DNA of 16,124 nt, taken from an uncultured Bacilli bacterium. GTDB taxonomy: Bacteria > Bacillota_I > Bacilli_A > RF39 > UBA660. The first letter of the stretch is position 1, and every line of letters starts with the position of its first letter. The notes under the pieces are model-generated. The model did no database searches, was not told the DNA's origin, and was given only the letters and a program-made list of their open reading frames with translations. The position numbers were made by a program, and so were the translations under genes. This document shows positions 15,200 through 16,124 of the stretch, one piece after another. The stretch lies in contig CAKOID010000019.1 in the NCBI GenBank assembly GCA_934086355.1, positions 1-16,124 of the forward strand, given 5' to 3'.

Positions 15200-15499
15200 T
15201 CACGAATTTTTATCACTATCCAAATAATTATTTTCTATTAAACCACCTACAGTTATTTTATAACAAGAAACTTTTTCTCCGCCCTTTAGTTCACAATCAC
15301 TACTACTTTGTAATAAGGTTTTATTATCTGAACCCCATAACTCTGCAGCACTTAGAACCAAACTTACCTTTTTGCTATAAGATCTTTTTTTCATATTGCT
15401 ACTTATCTTATTTATGCCAGGTATTGCTAAACCTAGTAACAAACCTATAAGTACCAAAACTGATAATATTTCTACTAACGTAAATCCTTTTTTATTCAT
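15200..15499 (-). CDS. Prepilin-like protein N-terminal part (ends at in-frame TGA)
   Basis: The 99-residue product starts MNKKGFTLVEILSVLVLIG: a prepilin leader with cleavage after Gly 5, Phe +1, Glu +5 and a hydrophobic helix to about residue 30, followed by a Lys-rich helix and the start of the globular part with two Cys. AAGGATGA precedes the ATG. It stops at TGA in a segment (NNYLDSDKNS) where relatives usually continue, and the next 382 codons in the same frame belong to the same protein. Alone it would be a short pseudopilin; with the rest, a 482-codon surface pilin. It lies 26 bp after murG and starts like the second prepilin gene at 12641. Confidence 0.75.
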   Translation of the reverse strand: MNKKGFTLVEILSVLVLIGLLLGLAIPGINKISSNMKKRSYSKKVSLVLSAAELWGSDNKTLLQSSSDCELKGGEKVSCYKITVGGLIENNYLDSDKNS

Positions 15500-15525
15500 T
15501 TAAATCATCCTTACTTGATACACTA

Positions 15526-16124
15526 TTATTTTTTTATTATTTCTTTTATTATATCATATATTTTAGTACTACTGTTCTTAATATATAAATTATCCATATT
15601 ATTTTTTAAATTATTACTAAATTTTGTATCTAAACATTTGTCTATACTATTACTTAATATATCTTTATTTAAATCTTTTTCTTCTATCATTATACAAGCG
15701 TTATTATCTTTTAATGATAATGCATTATAGTATTGATGATTATTTGCTACATATGGACTAGGGATTATTACACTTGGTAATTTAAGAGCTAGTATTTCAC
15801 TTAAACTACTTGCTCCTGCTCTACTTACTATAACATCAACATTTTTAAGTAAACCTACCATATTATCTATATATGGATATATATGTACATTTTTTGGAAA
15901 AGTATTAGTTTTAAATTCTTCATAATAATCTTTACCTGTTATATATATACATTCGTAATTTTTATCATTTATACTTTTTAAATAATCTATCATTTTGTTA
16001 TTTATTGTCTTAGAACCTAAACTTCCACTTACGATAAGTACTAGTTTTTTGTATGATTTAATACCATATTCAGTTTTACTAATAACTTTAGCATCTATAG
16101 CATTTTCACTACATGGATTACCAG
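15526..16124 (-). CDS. murG: MurG (partial, N-terminal part beyond the right edge)
   Basis: MurG is the UDP-GlcNAc transferase that converts lipid I to lipid II on the inner face of the membrane in peptidoglycan synthesis. About 199 C-terminal codons are visible, open to the right edge, so the gene starts outside. The frame holds TGNPCSE, LVLIVSGSLGSKTIN (the glycine-rich loop), and the donor-binding part VDVIVSRAGASSLSEILALK with LPSVIIPSPYVANNHQYYNA, all typical. The internal Met at 15993 is not the start. The last codons (IYDIIKEIIKK) include the 27-bp repeat, and the last Lys and TAA appear to come from the inserted DNA. Confidence 0.95.
   Translation of the reverse strand, partial: GNPCSENAIDAKVISKTEYGIKSYKKLVLIVSGSLGSKTINNKMIDYLKSINDKNYECIYITGKDYYEEFKTNTFPKNVHIYPYIDNMVGLLKNVDVIVSRAGASSLSEILALKLPSVIIPSPYVANNHQYYNALSLKDNNACIMIEEKDLNKDILSNSIDKCLDTKFSNNLKNNMDNLYIKNSSTKIYDIIKEIIKK
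15533..15559 (-). repeat. 27-bp direct repeat, murG copy
   Basis: Identical to 13956-13982 with mismatches immediately on both sides. It lies in the last ten codons of murG. Together the copies bracket the prepilin-like unit as left and right junctions of an insertion would. Confidence 0.85.

Noticed and set aside
15200..15202. Alternative genetic code with TGA as Trp
   Set aside because: TGG codes Trp in every gene checked, no other gene has an internal TGA, and the TGA at 159 is followed directly by a terminator hairpin.

Overview
The window is very AT-rich, and every gene I can support lies on the minus strand. Gene content (murG and ftsQ of the cell-wall/division cluster, nth next to dnaD, nusB-xseA-xseB, prepilin-like surface proteins, a C39 peptidase exporter) together with AGGAG-type ribosome binding sites points to a walled low-GC Bacillota. 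An uncultured gut-type Bacilli/Erysipelotrichia/RF39-like lineage is my guess, not a demonstrated fact. Tryptophan is written TGG throughout and TGA ends two genes, so the code is standard.

Read in the direction of transcription (right to left), the window starts inside murG (cut by the right edge). Next comes a prepilin-like gene interrupted by an in-frame TGA, then ftsQ/divIB and queH. Overlapping the end of queH is a second, intact prepilin-like gene with its own terminator. The interrupted prepilin unit sits exactly between murG and ftsQ and is flanked by a perfect 27-bp direct repeat of the murG 3' end. It therefore looks like a late insertion into the dcw cluster that regenerated the end of murG.

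A bacteriocin locus follows: a C39-peptidase ABC exporter, then two very short overlapping genes (47 and 51 codons). These encode peptides with double-glycine-type leaders and GxxxG motifs, which is the picture of an undescribed two-peptide (class IIb-like) bacteriocin with its dedicated processing exporter. No obvious immunity gene is seen.

A compact housekeeping run follows: a CmpB-type membrane protein, cca, dnaD, nth, nusB, xseA, xseB, ending in a rho-independent terminator.

The last block is a three-gene cluster with a strong promoter of its own and its own terminator. It encodes an unrecognised acidic/Asn-rich protein, a membrane-anchored McrB-like AAA+ ATPase with a coiled coil, and a DUF2357/McrC-N-terminus-like protein without a nuclease. 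At the far left edge (positions 13-125) lies a second copy of the ~113-bp leader that precedes the bacteriocin exporter (11270-11382). It ends in a ribosome binding site for a gene that must start just outside the window, so the exporter and that unseen gene probably share regulation.

The most novel items are the unlisted two-peptide bacteriocin, the duplicated leader, the repeat-flanked prepilin insertion, and the membrane McrB-like cluster.
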